Positions 1-5,761 are shown, numbered from the stretch's first letter. The stretch is 6,071 bases of DNA from CAYNYI01 sp964401455 (GCA_964401455.1 CAYNYI010000139.1:1-6071), one strand, 5' to 3'. Notes: a model not told the origin generated them from the sequence alone. A program made the numbers and translations.

Positions 1-2
1 CT

Positions 3-1457
3 GATGCACTTATAGCGGGCGACACCATCCGGTCCGATGAAAGCTGGGATGCCGATACTGTACTCATTACTTCCGATATCTACATCCCGTCCGGTATAAC
101 CCTTACAATACCGGGTGGGACTTATGTTATAAGCGAAGGCCGTAACGGGATAATCATAAACGGTGCTATTTCAGCCGGAGGTTATCAATCTGATTCTGTG
201 TTTTTCACTGCTTCGGATACTTCAGAAGGATGGACCGGGTTTACAGTCAAAAACAATGCTCTGTCCTCCGATACTGCGGATTTTTCTTACTGTGTTTTCA
301 GTCACTGCCAACTGGAAGACGATCAGATATACGGCGGTGCCTTCACTTTGGAACCGGGGTCGAAAACAAGGATTCATCGCAGTCTTATAAGAAAATGTGT
401 CAGCGTCTACGGAGGAGCCATATATGCAGATTCAGCCGATCTTATAATAACCGGCTGTACTTTCAGGAAAGACAGTGCCTCTGACGGAGGAGCCATATAT
501 ATAGAAAATACAAGCGATATCCTCATAGAAAATAATCATTTCTACCTTAACAAGGCATCTTCGGAAGGCGGGGCGATATTTGTAAAAGCCGGAAGTCCAC
601 TTATAAGAAACAATATTTTCGACTCAAATTCCGCAGGTCTGCATGGTGGAGGCCTGTACCTTGATTCCGGAACTGATATTATAAACTGTCTTTTCACAGG
701 TAACAGCTCTGTCGGCAGCAGCGGAGGAGCGCTATATTCCGCCTGGAATTCCGGGCCCAGGATAATAAACTGCACTTTCACAAAAAACAACGCCCCTTCC
801 GGAAGCTCAATTCTTCTCTATTATTCTTCAGCTAGTATTATCGGCTGTATAATATGGGGAAATACTTCATCAGATACATCTTTAAAAAATATTTCGTCAT
901 CTCCTTCTATTCTGTACTCATGCCTGCAGGACAGTATCACCGGAACAGGGAACATATATTCCGATCCTCTGTTTTCCGATATTTCAGTCGAAGATTTCAG
1001 CATCGGAGAAAACTCTCCTTGCGTTGACGGCGGACCTTCGGATACTTCTGGTCTCCGGTTTCCTGAATTCGACCTGCTTTTAAATACCAGAATCCGAAAC
1101 GACCGTCCCGATATGGGTGCTTATGAATATCAGCCTCCGGCTTTAATCGGAACAAAAGTAGATCTTCCTTTAAAACTTGAATTACTCAGGAATTATCCGA
1201 ATCCTTTTAACCCGTCAACAATTATACCCGTAAACATACCGCTGGAATCATCCGGGAAATCCTGTCATATAGAGATCAGGGATGTAAAAGGCAGAAAAAT
1301 AAGAAAGATATTCAACGGGGTACCGGATCCCGGCAGCCATAAATTCATCTGGCGGGGCATTAATGAAAAAGGGAAGGCTGTGCCCGGCGGAATTTATATT
1401 ATATCCGTCTCTATTGATGGAAAAAATTTCAAGAAAAAATGTCTATTGCTGAAATAA
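3..1457 (+). CDS. Secreted right-handed beta-helix protein with T9SS/FlgD-like C-terminal tail (5' partial)
   Basis: The reading frame is open from the window edge, so the N-terminus and any signal peptide lie upstream; 484 residues are visible. About residues 75-290 form a parallel beta-helix of the pectate-lyase-like type. Gly-Gly-Ala-[Ile/Phe/Leu]-like anchors recur near residues 111, 137, 162, 189, 215 and 241, every 25-27 residues, and each is followed by an Asn-rich turn such as IENNHF or IRNNIF. Residues about 321-376 (DPLF, SPCVDGG, DMGAYEY) match the end module usual in 'choice-of-anchor Q' beta-helix proteins. Residues about 392-484 are a FlgD-Ig/T9SS type A sorting-like tail (NYPNPFNPST, DVKGRKI, W.G.N.KG, PGGIYI, closing KCLLLK). 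The likely role is an extracellular or surface adhesin or polysaccharide-binding/lyase protein. No catalytic residues can be assigned. The fold is well supported; substrate and secretion route are inference. Confidence 0.88.
   Translation, partial: DALIAGDTIRSDESWDADTVLITSDIYIPSGITLTIPGGTYVISEGRNGIIINGAISAGGYQSDSVFFTASDTSEGWTGFTVKNNALSSDTADFSYCVFSHCQLEDDQIYGGAFTLEPGSKTRIHRSLIRKCVSVYGGAIYADSADLIITGCTFRKDSASDGGAIYIENTSDILIENNHFYLNKASSEGGAIFVKAGSPLIRNNIFDSNSAGLHGGGLYLDSGTDIINCLFTGNSSVGSSGGALYSAWNSGPRIINCTFTKNNAPSGSSILLYYSSASIIGCIIWGNTSSDTSLKNISSSPSILYSCLQDSITGTGNIYSDPLFSDISVEDFSIGENSPCVDGGPSDTSGLRFPEFDLLLNTRIRNDRPDMGAYEYQPPALIGTKVDLPLKLELLRNYPNPFNPSTIIPVNIPLESSGKSCHIEIRDVKGRKIRKIFNGVPDPGSHKFIWRGINEKGKAVPGGIYIISVSIDGKNFKKKCLLLK
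409..500 (+). repeat. 17-bp exact direct repeat inside the beta-helix coding region
   Basis: ACGGAGGAGCCATATAT occurs at 409-425 and again at 484-500, exactly 75 bp (25 codons) apart. It encodes the Gly-Gly-Ala-Ile-Tyr anchor of two successive beta-helix coils. It reflects coil duplication inside the gene and is not a mobile element. Confidence 0.8.
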
Positions 1458-1465
1458 CCGGTTAT
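1454..1465. other. 12-bp perfect palindrome joining two convergent stop codons
   Basis: ATAACCGGTTAT is its own reverse complement. The TAA at 1455-1457 ends the plus-strand beta-helix gene and the TAA at 1464-1462 ends the minus-strand decarboxylase. With only CCGG between the stops there is no room for a separate intergenic terminator, and no T-tract follows on either strand, so it is not called as one. Confidence 0.6.
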
Positions 1466-2583
1466 ACATAAACCTTGCGCGCCGGCCGGAATCCGTTAAA
1501 ACCGTCAACCGCGGTCGCGCATGAATATGCCCCGATATTTCTGACATATACCACGTCACCTACATCAAGTTCCGGAAGCATAACACCTACGGCGACAGTA
1601 TCAAAAGAATCACACGAAGGTCCGGCGAGTACACTTGAATATTTTTGCCCGCGCTTAAAAGAACGGTATTCATATTTGCATTGGTCAAAAACCACACCTG
1701 AAAAGTCACCGTAAATCCCGTCATCAAGATAATAATAATTCATATCATTTCTGACTGTTTTACCGATCACACCCGCTGCAAGGGTACAGGATGGGCCGGC
1801 AATAAACCTTCCCGGCTCCGCTATAATTCTTATACCCGGTTTAAAAAGCCGCTTAAGTTCTTTTCTTATTAAGTCCGACAATCCGCGCAGGGTCGGATGG
1901 GTATCATTATCGAAGTGCCGGATAGGAAAGCCTCCTCCTATATCCAGCATTTCAAGTTTAATTTCCTCAGCCTCTGCTTCCTTGAATATCTCCGAAGAAA
2001 TTTCCAGAGCCGTTGAATAAGTCCGGATATCTGTGCATTGTGATCCGACATGAAAACTTACACCGAAGGGGCAAAGCCCGAATTCCGCCGCTGTTTTTAG
2101 TAAAGCTAAAGATCGTTCCGGTTCTGCTCCGAACTTTCTGCTGAGTTCAATAACACTGCCGAGATTTGTAACTTTTATACGGAGCATAACTGACGCACCC
2201 GGATAATTATCGGCGATTTTTCTGAGTTCCTGTTCGTTATCGAATGTCATTATCTGAACGCCGGCCTTGCGGGCCTCCTTTATATGAGAAACCGGCTTAA
2301 CTGTATTTGCATATATCATCCGCTCCGACGGAACGCAAAGTTCGGAAAGCATACCTATTTCACCCGCACTTGCCGCATCAAAAGACGCGCCTTCCTTTAA
2401 GAGTGCTTTTATTATTTCCGGATCCGGATTAGCTTTAACAGAATAAAAAACCTCCACCCCCGGAAGCGCCTTTCGGAAAGCCCTATATCTCGACACCGCG
2501 GCTTCAGTATTGACAGCCATAAACGGAGTTTCGTTCTTTTTAAGGAGTTCTTTAATATACGCGGCAGGCAGCCTTTCTCTCAT
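1462..2583 (-). CDS. Ornithine (or ornithine/lysine) decarboxylase, PLP group IV
   Basis: This soluble alanine-racemase-fold enzyme probably decarboxylates ornithine to putrescine, the first polyamine step. In the 373-residue form starting at 2583, Lys50 in YSVKAN is the PLP Schiff-base lysine. Further family marks are FHVGSQ (His178), the LDIGGGFP phosphate loop (about 213-220), AEPGRF (about 255-260) and YYLDDGIYGDFS. GPSCDSFD gives the Cys324-Asp325 pair contributed across the dimer, and GAYSCATAVDGFNGF is the ODC-type C-terminal signature. The Cys-Asp pair and the FNGF ending favour ODC over diaminopimelate decarboxylase; lysine activity cannot be excluded. The start at 2583 is chosen because GGAG lies 7 nt upstream. 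An in-frame ATG at 2619 would add 12 residues but has no Shine-Dalgarno and sits in a promoter-like element. The gene is monocistronic and converges on the beta-helix gene. Confidence 0.9.
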   Translation of the reverse strand: MRERLPAAYIKELLKKNETPFMAVNTEAAVSRYRAFRKALPGVEVFYSVKANPDPEIIKALLKEGASFDAASAGEIGMLSELCVPSERMIYANTVKPVSHIKEARKAGVQIMTFDNEQELRKIADNYPGASVMLRIKVTNLGSVIELSRKFGAEPERSLALLKTAAEFGLCPFGVSFHVGSQCTDIRTYSTALEISSEIFKEAEAEEIKLEMLDIGGGFPIRHFDNDTHPTLRGLSDLIRKELKRLFKPGIRIIAEPGRFIAGPSCTLAAGVIGKTVRNDMNYYYLDDGIYGDFSGVVFDQCKYEYRSFKRGQKYSSVLAGPSCDSFDTVAVGVMLPELDVGDVVYVRNIGAYSCATAVDGFNGFRPARKVYV

Positions 2584-2590
2584 TTTTTTT

Positions 2591-2594
2591 CTCC
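2591..2594 (-). promoter_or_regulatory. Ribosome binding site that decides the decarboxylase start
   Basis: On the minus strand GGAG is followed by seven A residues and then ATG at 2583. The spacing is ideal, whereas the upstream ATG at 2619 has none, so the shorter protein is preferred. Confidence 0.8.
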
Positions 2595-2616
2595 GGTAAT
2601 TATTAATATTATTTTG

Positions 2617-2632
2617 CATAATCTAATAATAT
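2617..2632 (-). promoter_or_regulatory. Promoter-like -10 element of the decarboxylase gene
   Basis: The minus strand reads ATATTATTAGATTATG. It contains TATTAT, and a start site 6-7 nt downstream would give a leader of about 35 nt containing the GGAG ribosome binding site. Nearly the same string (ATATTATAGATTATG, one T fewer) lies at 4935-4921, immediately before and including the STAS start codon. No convincing -35 box is visible. The recurrence is seen directly; promoter function is inferred. Confidence 0.45.
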
Positions 2633-2713
2633 GCGCTGGCGGTTTTATAAGAAATTCGTGACTAAAAACACTTTTTTCTAAAGACCGCAGAGGACCATGC
2701 CGATATTTTTAAT

Positions 2714-2720
2714 AAAGGAG
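2714..2720 (+). promoter_or_regulatory. Strong Shine-Dalgarno for the 44-codon ORF
   Basis: AAAGGAG lies 5 nt before the ATG at 2726. It is the best ribosome binding site in the window and the main reason for treating the short ORF as translated. Confidence 0.65.
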
Positions 2721-2725
2721 CAATC

Positions 2726-2860
2726 ATGTGCATAAAAGACTTAACACCCCAAAACCTCATTACGCTTAAGGACATAACCGGAGTCTGCCCCCTTATAATT
2801 GCACTTAACAGGGGGCTGTTAAAAGCGTCATCCGCAGAAAAGGCACCTGCCTCGGCCTGA
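2726..2860 (+). CDS. Small hypothetical protein, 44 aa, two cysteines
   Basis: I do not recognise this short ORF. It runs from ATG, 5 nt after AAAGGAG, to TGA. It begins MCIKDLTPQNLITLKDIT and has a mostly apolar centre (residues about 11-32) containing Cys21-Pro22. The tail (residues 33-44) is rich in Ala, Ser and Lys. Cys2 and Cys21 could bind metal or form a disulfide, but nothing proves this. It has no signal peptide, and the hydrophobic stretch is interrupted by Lys and Asp, so a full membrane helix is unlikely. It stands alone in a 350-bp gap, 73 bp ahead of the cyclase gene and on the same strand, so it could be co-transcribed or act as a leader peptide. A hairpin-forming inverted repeat (2787-2793 with 2810-2816) lies in its second half. 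A structured RNA with chance coding remains possible. Confidence 0.5.
   Translation: MCIKDLTPQNLITLKDITGVCPLIIALNRGLLKASSAEKAPASA
2787..2816 (+). other. 7-bp inverted repeat within the small ORF
   Basis: GCCCCCT (2787-2793) pairs perfectly with AGGGGGC (2810-2816) across a 16-nt AT-rich loop. No T-run follows, so it is not a standard terminator. It might be a regulatory hairpin between the small ORF and the cyclase gene, or simply coding sequence. Confidence 0.35.
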
Positions 2861-2905
2861 TTTTTTCCCTGAATTTCACATTTCCCGATTTCTTTGATTG
2901 CTTTT

Positions 2906-2930
2906 ATATCATTTAAAATGATATTTTAAA
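2906..2930 (+). promoter_or_regulatory. AT-rich promoter/operator-like element before the cyclase gene
   Basis: ATATCATTTAAAAT at 2906-2919 contains a TAAAAT -10-like box ending 14 nt before the start codon. It overlaps a perfect 8-bp inverted repeat, TTTAAAAT (2912-2919) and ATTTTAAA (2923-2930), with a 3-nt spacer. The repeat ends 3 nt before ATG, where a Shine-Dalgarno would be, and none is present. A TTGATT at 2894-2899 lies too close for a normal -35. It could be a promoter with a very short leader, a regulator site, or a weak hairpin covering the start codon. Confidence 0.45.
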
Positions 2931-2933
2931 CGT

Positions 2934-4274
2934 ATGGAAATTCAGAAATACCTGACCGAAAAAAGCATAATAAAGCTTAGGAACAAAACAAAAGATGCGA
3001 TTCTAAAGGCCCTTGTAAACAGGGCTTCAGAACAAATCGGCGACTATACAAAGACCGAGCTGCTGGAAAAAGTAATAGGCAGAGAAAAACTCGCGAACAC
3101 ATCAATCGGCAAGGGAATAGCGATACCCCACGCCAGAATAAAGATGGAGAAAAACGCGGTCGTGATTATGGCACGTCTGCCAAAGGGGGTTGAATACTTC
3201 GGGGCCGACCAGATGCCTGTCAAAATCATCATTCTTGTTTTGGTGAACGAAGAAGAACCGGAACTCCACCTCACCCTGCTCTCGGAAATCTCACAGATTT
3301 TTAAAGAGGAAAAAATCCGAAACGAGGTACTTGAGGCAAAGACATCCCGAAAGATCAGATTTCTTCTTTTCGGGAAAATGACTGCCAAAAAGAAAACCGA
3401 AAAACCAGGAGATCTGACGTCAACAATTATTACACATGCCCGGGCAATTGCCAGAAAAGAAAAAATAAACACAGTATTCCTTTATGCGGACGCGTTAAAA
3501 GACAGTGAAATTATAAGAAAATTCACTCCGATGAAACGTCTTGTTATAGTTACAAGCAGCAGCCATAAATTCACCAATTTTAAAAAGTCCGTAAAATCTA
3601 TAATACAAGTTCCTCCTTTCGGACGTAAAAGAACAGGCCAGATAGAACCCGCTATACTCTTCGCACTCTCAAGAGGAATAGTCAATGTCGGAGACAAAGT
3701 GCTTTCTTTAACAGGAATAATAGACTCCGGAGATCTTGATACAATGTTGGTAAATACTATCGGCGCGGAATACCGAAAAAAGAACCGAATAAATTCCAAC
3801 CTTCTTCCCCCTGATGCCCCGCCTGAGATATTGGAGAGAGCTATATTTATTGCCGAAAGAATATCTCTGGAGGGCCGTGAAGGAAAACCTGTAGGTTCTA
3901 TGCTTATTCTCGGCGATACAGAAAAAGTACTTCAATACTGTAAACAGCTTGTTATAAATCCATTTAAAGGCTACAAGGAAGAAGAAAGAAACATTCTGGA
4001 TCCGCTTCTGGAAGAAACAATTAAAGAATTTTCAACAATAGACGGCGCTTTTATAATAGACCATAAAGGAACAATTATTTCAGCCGGTACTTATATAAAC
4101 CCTCCGCCTTCCACGTTAGAAATACCAAAAGGGCTAGGCGCAAGACACGAAGCAGCGGCCGGATTATCGGAGTCAACGGAAGCTATAGCTATTGTCGTTT
4201 CAGAATCTACCGGAAATATCAGTATTTTCAAAAACGGCGAGATTCTTCTTACTATTACTAAAAACGAGAAATGA
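2934..4274 (+). CDS. Diadenylate cyclase fused to PTS EIIA and PK-C-like domains
   Basis: This predicted soluble protein of 446 residues has three domains. Residues about 1-145 are a PTS EIIA (fructose/Ntr-type) domain with GKGIAIPHAR, where His66 is the expected phosphorylation site. Residues about 162-280 resemble the alpha/beta C-terminal domain of pyruvate kinase (LFALSRGIVNVGDKVLSLTG, then LDTMLVNTIG). Residues about 296-446 are a DisA_N/DAC domain: FIAERISLEGREGKPVG, NPFKGYKEEERNILDP, catalytic DGA (370-372), GARHEAAAG with Arg404-His405, and IVVSESTGNISIFKNGE. The DAC domain condenses two ATP into c-di-AMP, a messenger for potassium, osmotic and wall homeostasis. A PK-C-like plus DAC arrangement is known from archaeal DacZ/CdaZ enzymes. 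The added EIIA suggests control by phosphotransfer from PEP. There is no membrane segment, unlike CdaA. The start is fixed by an in-frame TGA at 2919; no Shine-Dalgarno is visible. Both key cyclase motifs are intact, so activity is likely. Confidence 0.88.
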   Translation: MEIQKYLTEKSIIKLRNKTKDAILKALVNRASEQIGDYTKTELLEKVIGREKLANTSIGKGIAIPHARIKMEKNAVVIMARLPKGVEYFGADQMPVKIIILVLVNEEEPELHLTLLSEISQIFKEEKIRNEVLEAKTSRKIRFLLFGKMTAKKKTEKPGDLTSTIITHARAIARKEKINTVFLYADALKDSEIIRKFTPMKRLVIVTSSSHKFTNFKKSVKSIIQVPPFGRKRTGQIEPAILFALSRGIVNVGDKVLSLTGIIDSGDLDTMLVNTIGAEYRKKNRINSNLLPPDAPPEILERAIFIAERISLEGREGKPVGSMLILGDTEKVLQYCKQLVINPFKGYKEEERNILDPLLEETIKEFSTIDGAFIIDHKGTIISAGTYINPPPSTLEIPKGLGARHEAAAGLSESTEAIAIVVSESTGNISIFKNGEILLTITKNEK

Positions 4275-4557
4275 TTTTTTCGGAAAGCTGCTCCGCGAAC
4301 CCGGGAGAGCTGTAATAACCGTTCTTTATCTTTTCCATGACCTCGGCTACCTTATCCGGCCTGGTTTCATCAAGATTCTTTATGTGGGAAAGAGCCGACA
4401 TAATCCCGGGATCTGTTTTCCCGGCATCATTCTTTTTTCCGGAGATATTAACTGAATCAGAACGAGAAACGGATTCAGTCTTTTCTTTTTTTGATATTCC
4501 TGTTTTCTTTCTGATTTCTCCGGGGCCCCCGGAGGAATTTACTGAATGTATATTCAT
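4258..4557 (-). CDS. flgM: FlgM-like anti-sigma-28 factor
   Basis: The 99-residue length is typical of FlgM (E. coli FlgM is 97). The N-terminal half is polar and low-complexity, probably disordered. SVNISGK (about 35-41) resembles the conserved 'V.IS' element. Residues about 53-97 fit the sigma-28-binding region: an amphipathic stretch, ETRPDKVAEVMEKIKNGYY and a final helix FAEQLSEKIISRF. FlgM holds the flagellar sigma factor FliA inactive until hook completion, when it is exported. Its ATG directly follows the STAS stop codon (TAAATG), with AAGGA 9 nt upstream inside the STAS gene, so translation is probably coupled. Its last 17 bp overlap the 3' end of the convergent cyclase gene. No flagellar genes are visible here, so it could control another sigma factor. 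The family call rests on motif pattern only. Confidence 0.68.
   Translation of the reverse strand: MNIHSVNSSGGPGEIRKKTGISKKEKTESVSRSDSVNISGKKNDAGKTDPGIMSALSHIKNLDETRPDKVAEVMEKIKNGYYSSPGFAEQLSEKIISRF
4514..4538 (-). other. Strong GC hairpin early in the flgM-like coding region
   Basis: CTCCGGGG (4518-4525) and CCCCGGAG (4527-4534) are perfect complements around a single base. A-T and wobble pairs extend the stem to 4514 and 4538. In the minus-strand mRNA it starts about 20 nt after the ATG and encodes the Ser-Ser-Gly-Gly-Pro-Gly segment. It is unusually GC-rich for its surroundings and could slow early elongation. No T-run follows, so it is not a terminator. Confidence 0.45.
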
Positions 4558-4923
4558 TTATTTTTTTCCTTCGAGGGCTTCAGCCCCGGTGACAGTTTCA
4601 TAATCGTTTTTATTCGCTATAATTTTAAAAACATTAGTAAGATTACACAGACTGAAAAGGTCCATCACTTCCTCCTTTATACCGTATAGGTAGAAAAGGA
4701 GCCCGTTACTTTCGATTTCACCCTTTCGCCGAATTAGAAGATTCATTCCGTTTGAATCAATAAAAACAACCTGCTGGAGATTAATAATTACTTTACGGTA
4801 ACCTTCGGATGGCGGATTGGCCTTAATGAAATCAGAAAATTCTTTCACGGAGTCTCCCTTAAGCTGAGAGCATTCGGGAGCATAAACAAAGCAGTCATTT
4901 ATTGTTTTTAAAGATGGACCCAT
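4558..4923 (-). CDS. STAS-domain anti-sigma factor antagonist
   Basis: This 121-residue protein is a single STAS domain of the SpoIIAA/RsbV type. The core is KVIINLQQVVFIDSNGMNLL, in which Ser57 of the Asp-Ser-Asn-Gly-Met turn occupies the position phosphorylated by a partner anti-sigma kinase. NGLLFYLYGI and a C-terminal helix (VMDLFSLCNLTNVFKI) complete the fold. Such proteins bind and neutralise a serine kinase/anti-sigma factor when unphosphorylated. No kinase (RsbW type) or phosphatase is encoded here, so the partner lies elsewhere. The gene abuts the flgM-like gene downstream and lies 45 bp after the membrane protein gene. The start is fixed by an in-frame TAG two codons upstream, and no Shine-Dalgarno is present. 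STAS membership is confident; the sigma pathway is unknown. Confidence 0.85.
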   Translation of the reverse strand: MGPSLKTINDCFVYAPECSQLKGDSVKEFSDFIKANPPSEGYRKVIINLQQVVFIDSNGMNLLIRRKGEIESNGLLFYLYGIKEEVMDLFSLCNLTNVFKIIANKNDYETVTGAEALEGKK

Positions 4924-4935
4924 AATCTATAATAT
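4921..4935 (-). promoter_or_regulatory. Promoter-like element touching the STAS start codon
   Basis: The minus strand reads ATATTATAGATTATG, whose last three bases are the start codon. TATTAT fits a -10 box that would place transcription start at or next to the ATG, giving a leaderless mRNA, which would explain the missing Shine-Dalgarno. The string recurs with one extra T upstream of the decarboxylase (2632-2617). Function is inferred from recurrence and position. Confidence 0.45.
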
Positions 4936-4968
4936 ATTGCAAATAACACACATTACGCAAGTTTTGAG

Positions 4969-5733
4969 TCAAAGTTTTTTCAGCCATCCCTCATCGGCGT
5001 CTTTGAAAAACGAGAGCATAACGGGACGTTTTTCTTTGCCGAGGCTTACAAAATTCAATGTCTTGTATGATTTATGCTTTGGATATTCCTTATATACAAA
5101 TACCATCCGCGGATTAAGATCCTTAAAAATTGATGCTGTTTCGGCTGAAACAGCTGACTTACCGTAAATAATATAATCACAGCGTGAATGAGTCAATAAA
5201 AACTTTTCGAGAAGTACGCTGTGATTATACTCGCCTGCCGGAAAGACCAGTATTTTTGATGAATAAATCAAAAAATAAAATATACCCTCAGTTTTCTCTC
5301 CGGAGCAAATTTTCTGTACAGAAATATTCTCTCCCGGTTCCAGCCATCCGTCCTTTGACAAACAGGACATTTCCCGAAGGTCAATACTGTTTTTTACCCC
5401 GCCGGTGTTCTGCAGAACGGAATCAACTGCCGGCTCCCCATGATAATCCAGTAAAGCAGAAAAAGGTTTCTGTTTTTTATTTTCCCCATAACTTACCAAT
5501 ACCGCAGCCATGCTTTTTTCGTCCGCGGACATTATCAAAGCGGCGCCTTCCTTTTTAAAGTCGATCGTATTGGACGGCCCTACTTTACCTCTCGTTAAAA
5601 GGACCACAATCAGCATTATCAGAAAGTATATAATGAAAAACTTGGCGGGGACTTTTCTGCCTCTGCGACCATTAGCAATTGCCTCCAGTTTCTTCTCATA
5701 GATTGCTCTTATTTTCCGGCCTTTGTAATCCAT
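4969..5733 (-). CDS. Single-pass membrane protein, possible degenerate ComEC-like MBL domain
   Basis: I do not firmly recognise this 254-residue protein. A basic N-terminus (residues 1-31, many Lys and Arg) precedes one transmembrane helix (about 32-47, FFIIYFLIMLIVVLL), so the remaining ~205 residues should lie outside the cytoplasm. In that part, WLEPGENISVQKI, YSSKILVFPAGEYNHSVLLEKFL and CDYIIYGKSAVSAETASIFKDLNP follow the order of blocks in the metallo-beta-lactamase-like domain of ComEC/Rec2 proteins (iLLTGD..., then advlk..HHGS...s..fl....P). The metal-binding His and Asp residues are absent, which would make it a non-catalytic relative. This is a weak, by-eye resemblance. It is the first gene of the minus-strand run; its start has only a weak CGGA upstream. 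Hydrophobicity supports the anchor well. Confidence 0.75.
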   Translation of the reverse strand: MDYKGRKIRAIYEKKLEAIANGRRGRKVPAKFFIIYFLIMLIVVLLTRGKVGPSNTIDFKKEGAALIMSADEKSMAAVLVSYGENKKQKPFSALLDYHGEPAVDSVLQNTGGVKNSIDLREMSCLSKDGWLEPGENISVQKICSGEKTEGIFYFLIYSSKILVFPAGEYNHSVLLEKFLLTHSRCDYIIYGKSAVSAETASIFKDLNPRMVFVYKEYPKHKSYKTLNFVSLGKEKRPVMLSFFKDADEGWLKKL

Positions 5734-5761
5734 GAAATTTTCCGAGGGGTAAATTAAGCTG

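Noticed and set aside
542..790. 82-codon minus-strand ORF opposite the beta-helix gene
   Set aside because: It is a shadow of the repetitive Gly-Gly coding sequence, which gives the Pro-rich product.
1482..1489. CCGGCCGG palindrome near the decarboxylase 3' end as a terminator for the beta-helix gene
   Set aside because: It is short and self-complementary without a loop or T-tract, and is explained by Arg/Pro/Ala codons of the decarboxylase tail.
2584..2619. Twelve extra N-terminal codons for the decarboxylase (ATG at 2619)
   Set aside because: There is no Shine-Dalgarno before 2619, the added residues are an Asn/Lys-rich string unlike the family, and GGAG sits correctly before the ATG at 2583.
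2787..2816. Inverted repeat as an intrinsic terminator or riboswitch expression platform
   Set aside because: No T-run follows the stem, the loop is large, and the stem lies inside a plausible ORF. No known riboswitch consensus is visible around it.
3044..3472. 142-codon minus-strand ORF opposite the cyclase gene
   Set aside because: It is a shadow of the well-supported EIIA domain, with low-complexity Ser/Phe/Ile composition and no recognisable domain.
5184..5558. 124-codon plus-strand ORF opposite the membrane protein
   Set aside because: It has no good ribosome binding site and no domain. The opposite frame has a clear basic N-terminus and transmembrane helix.
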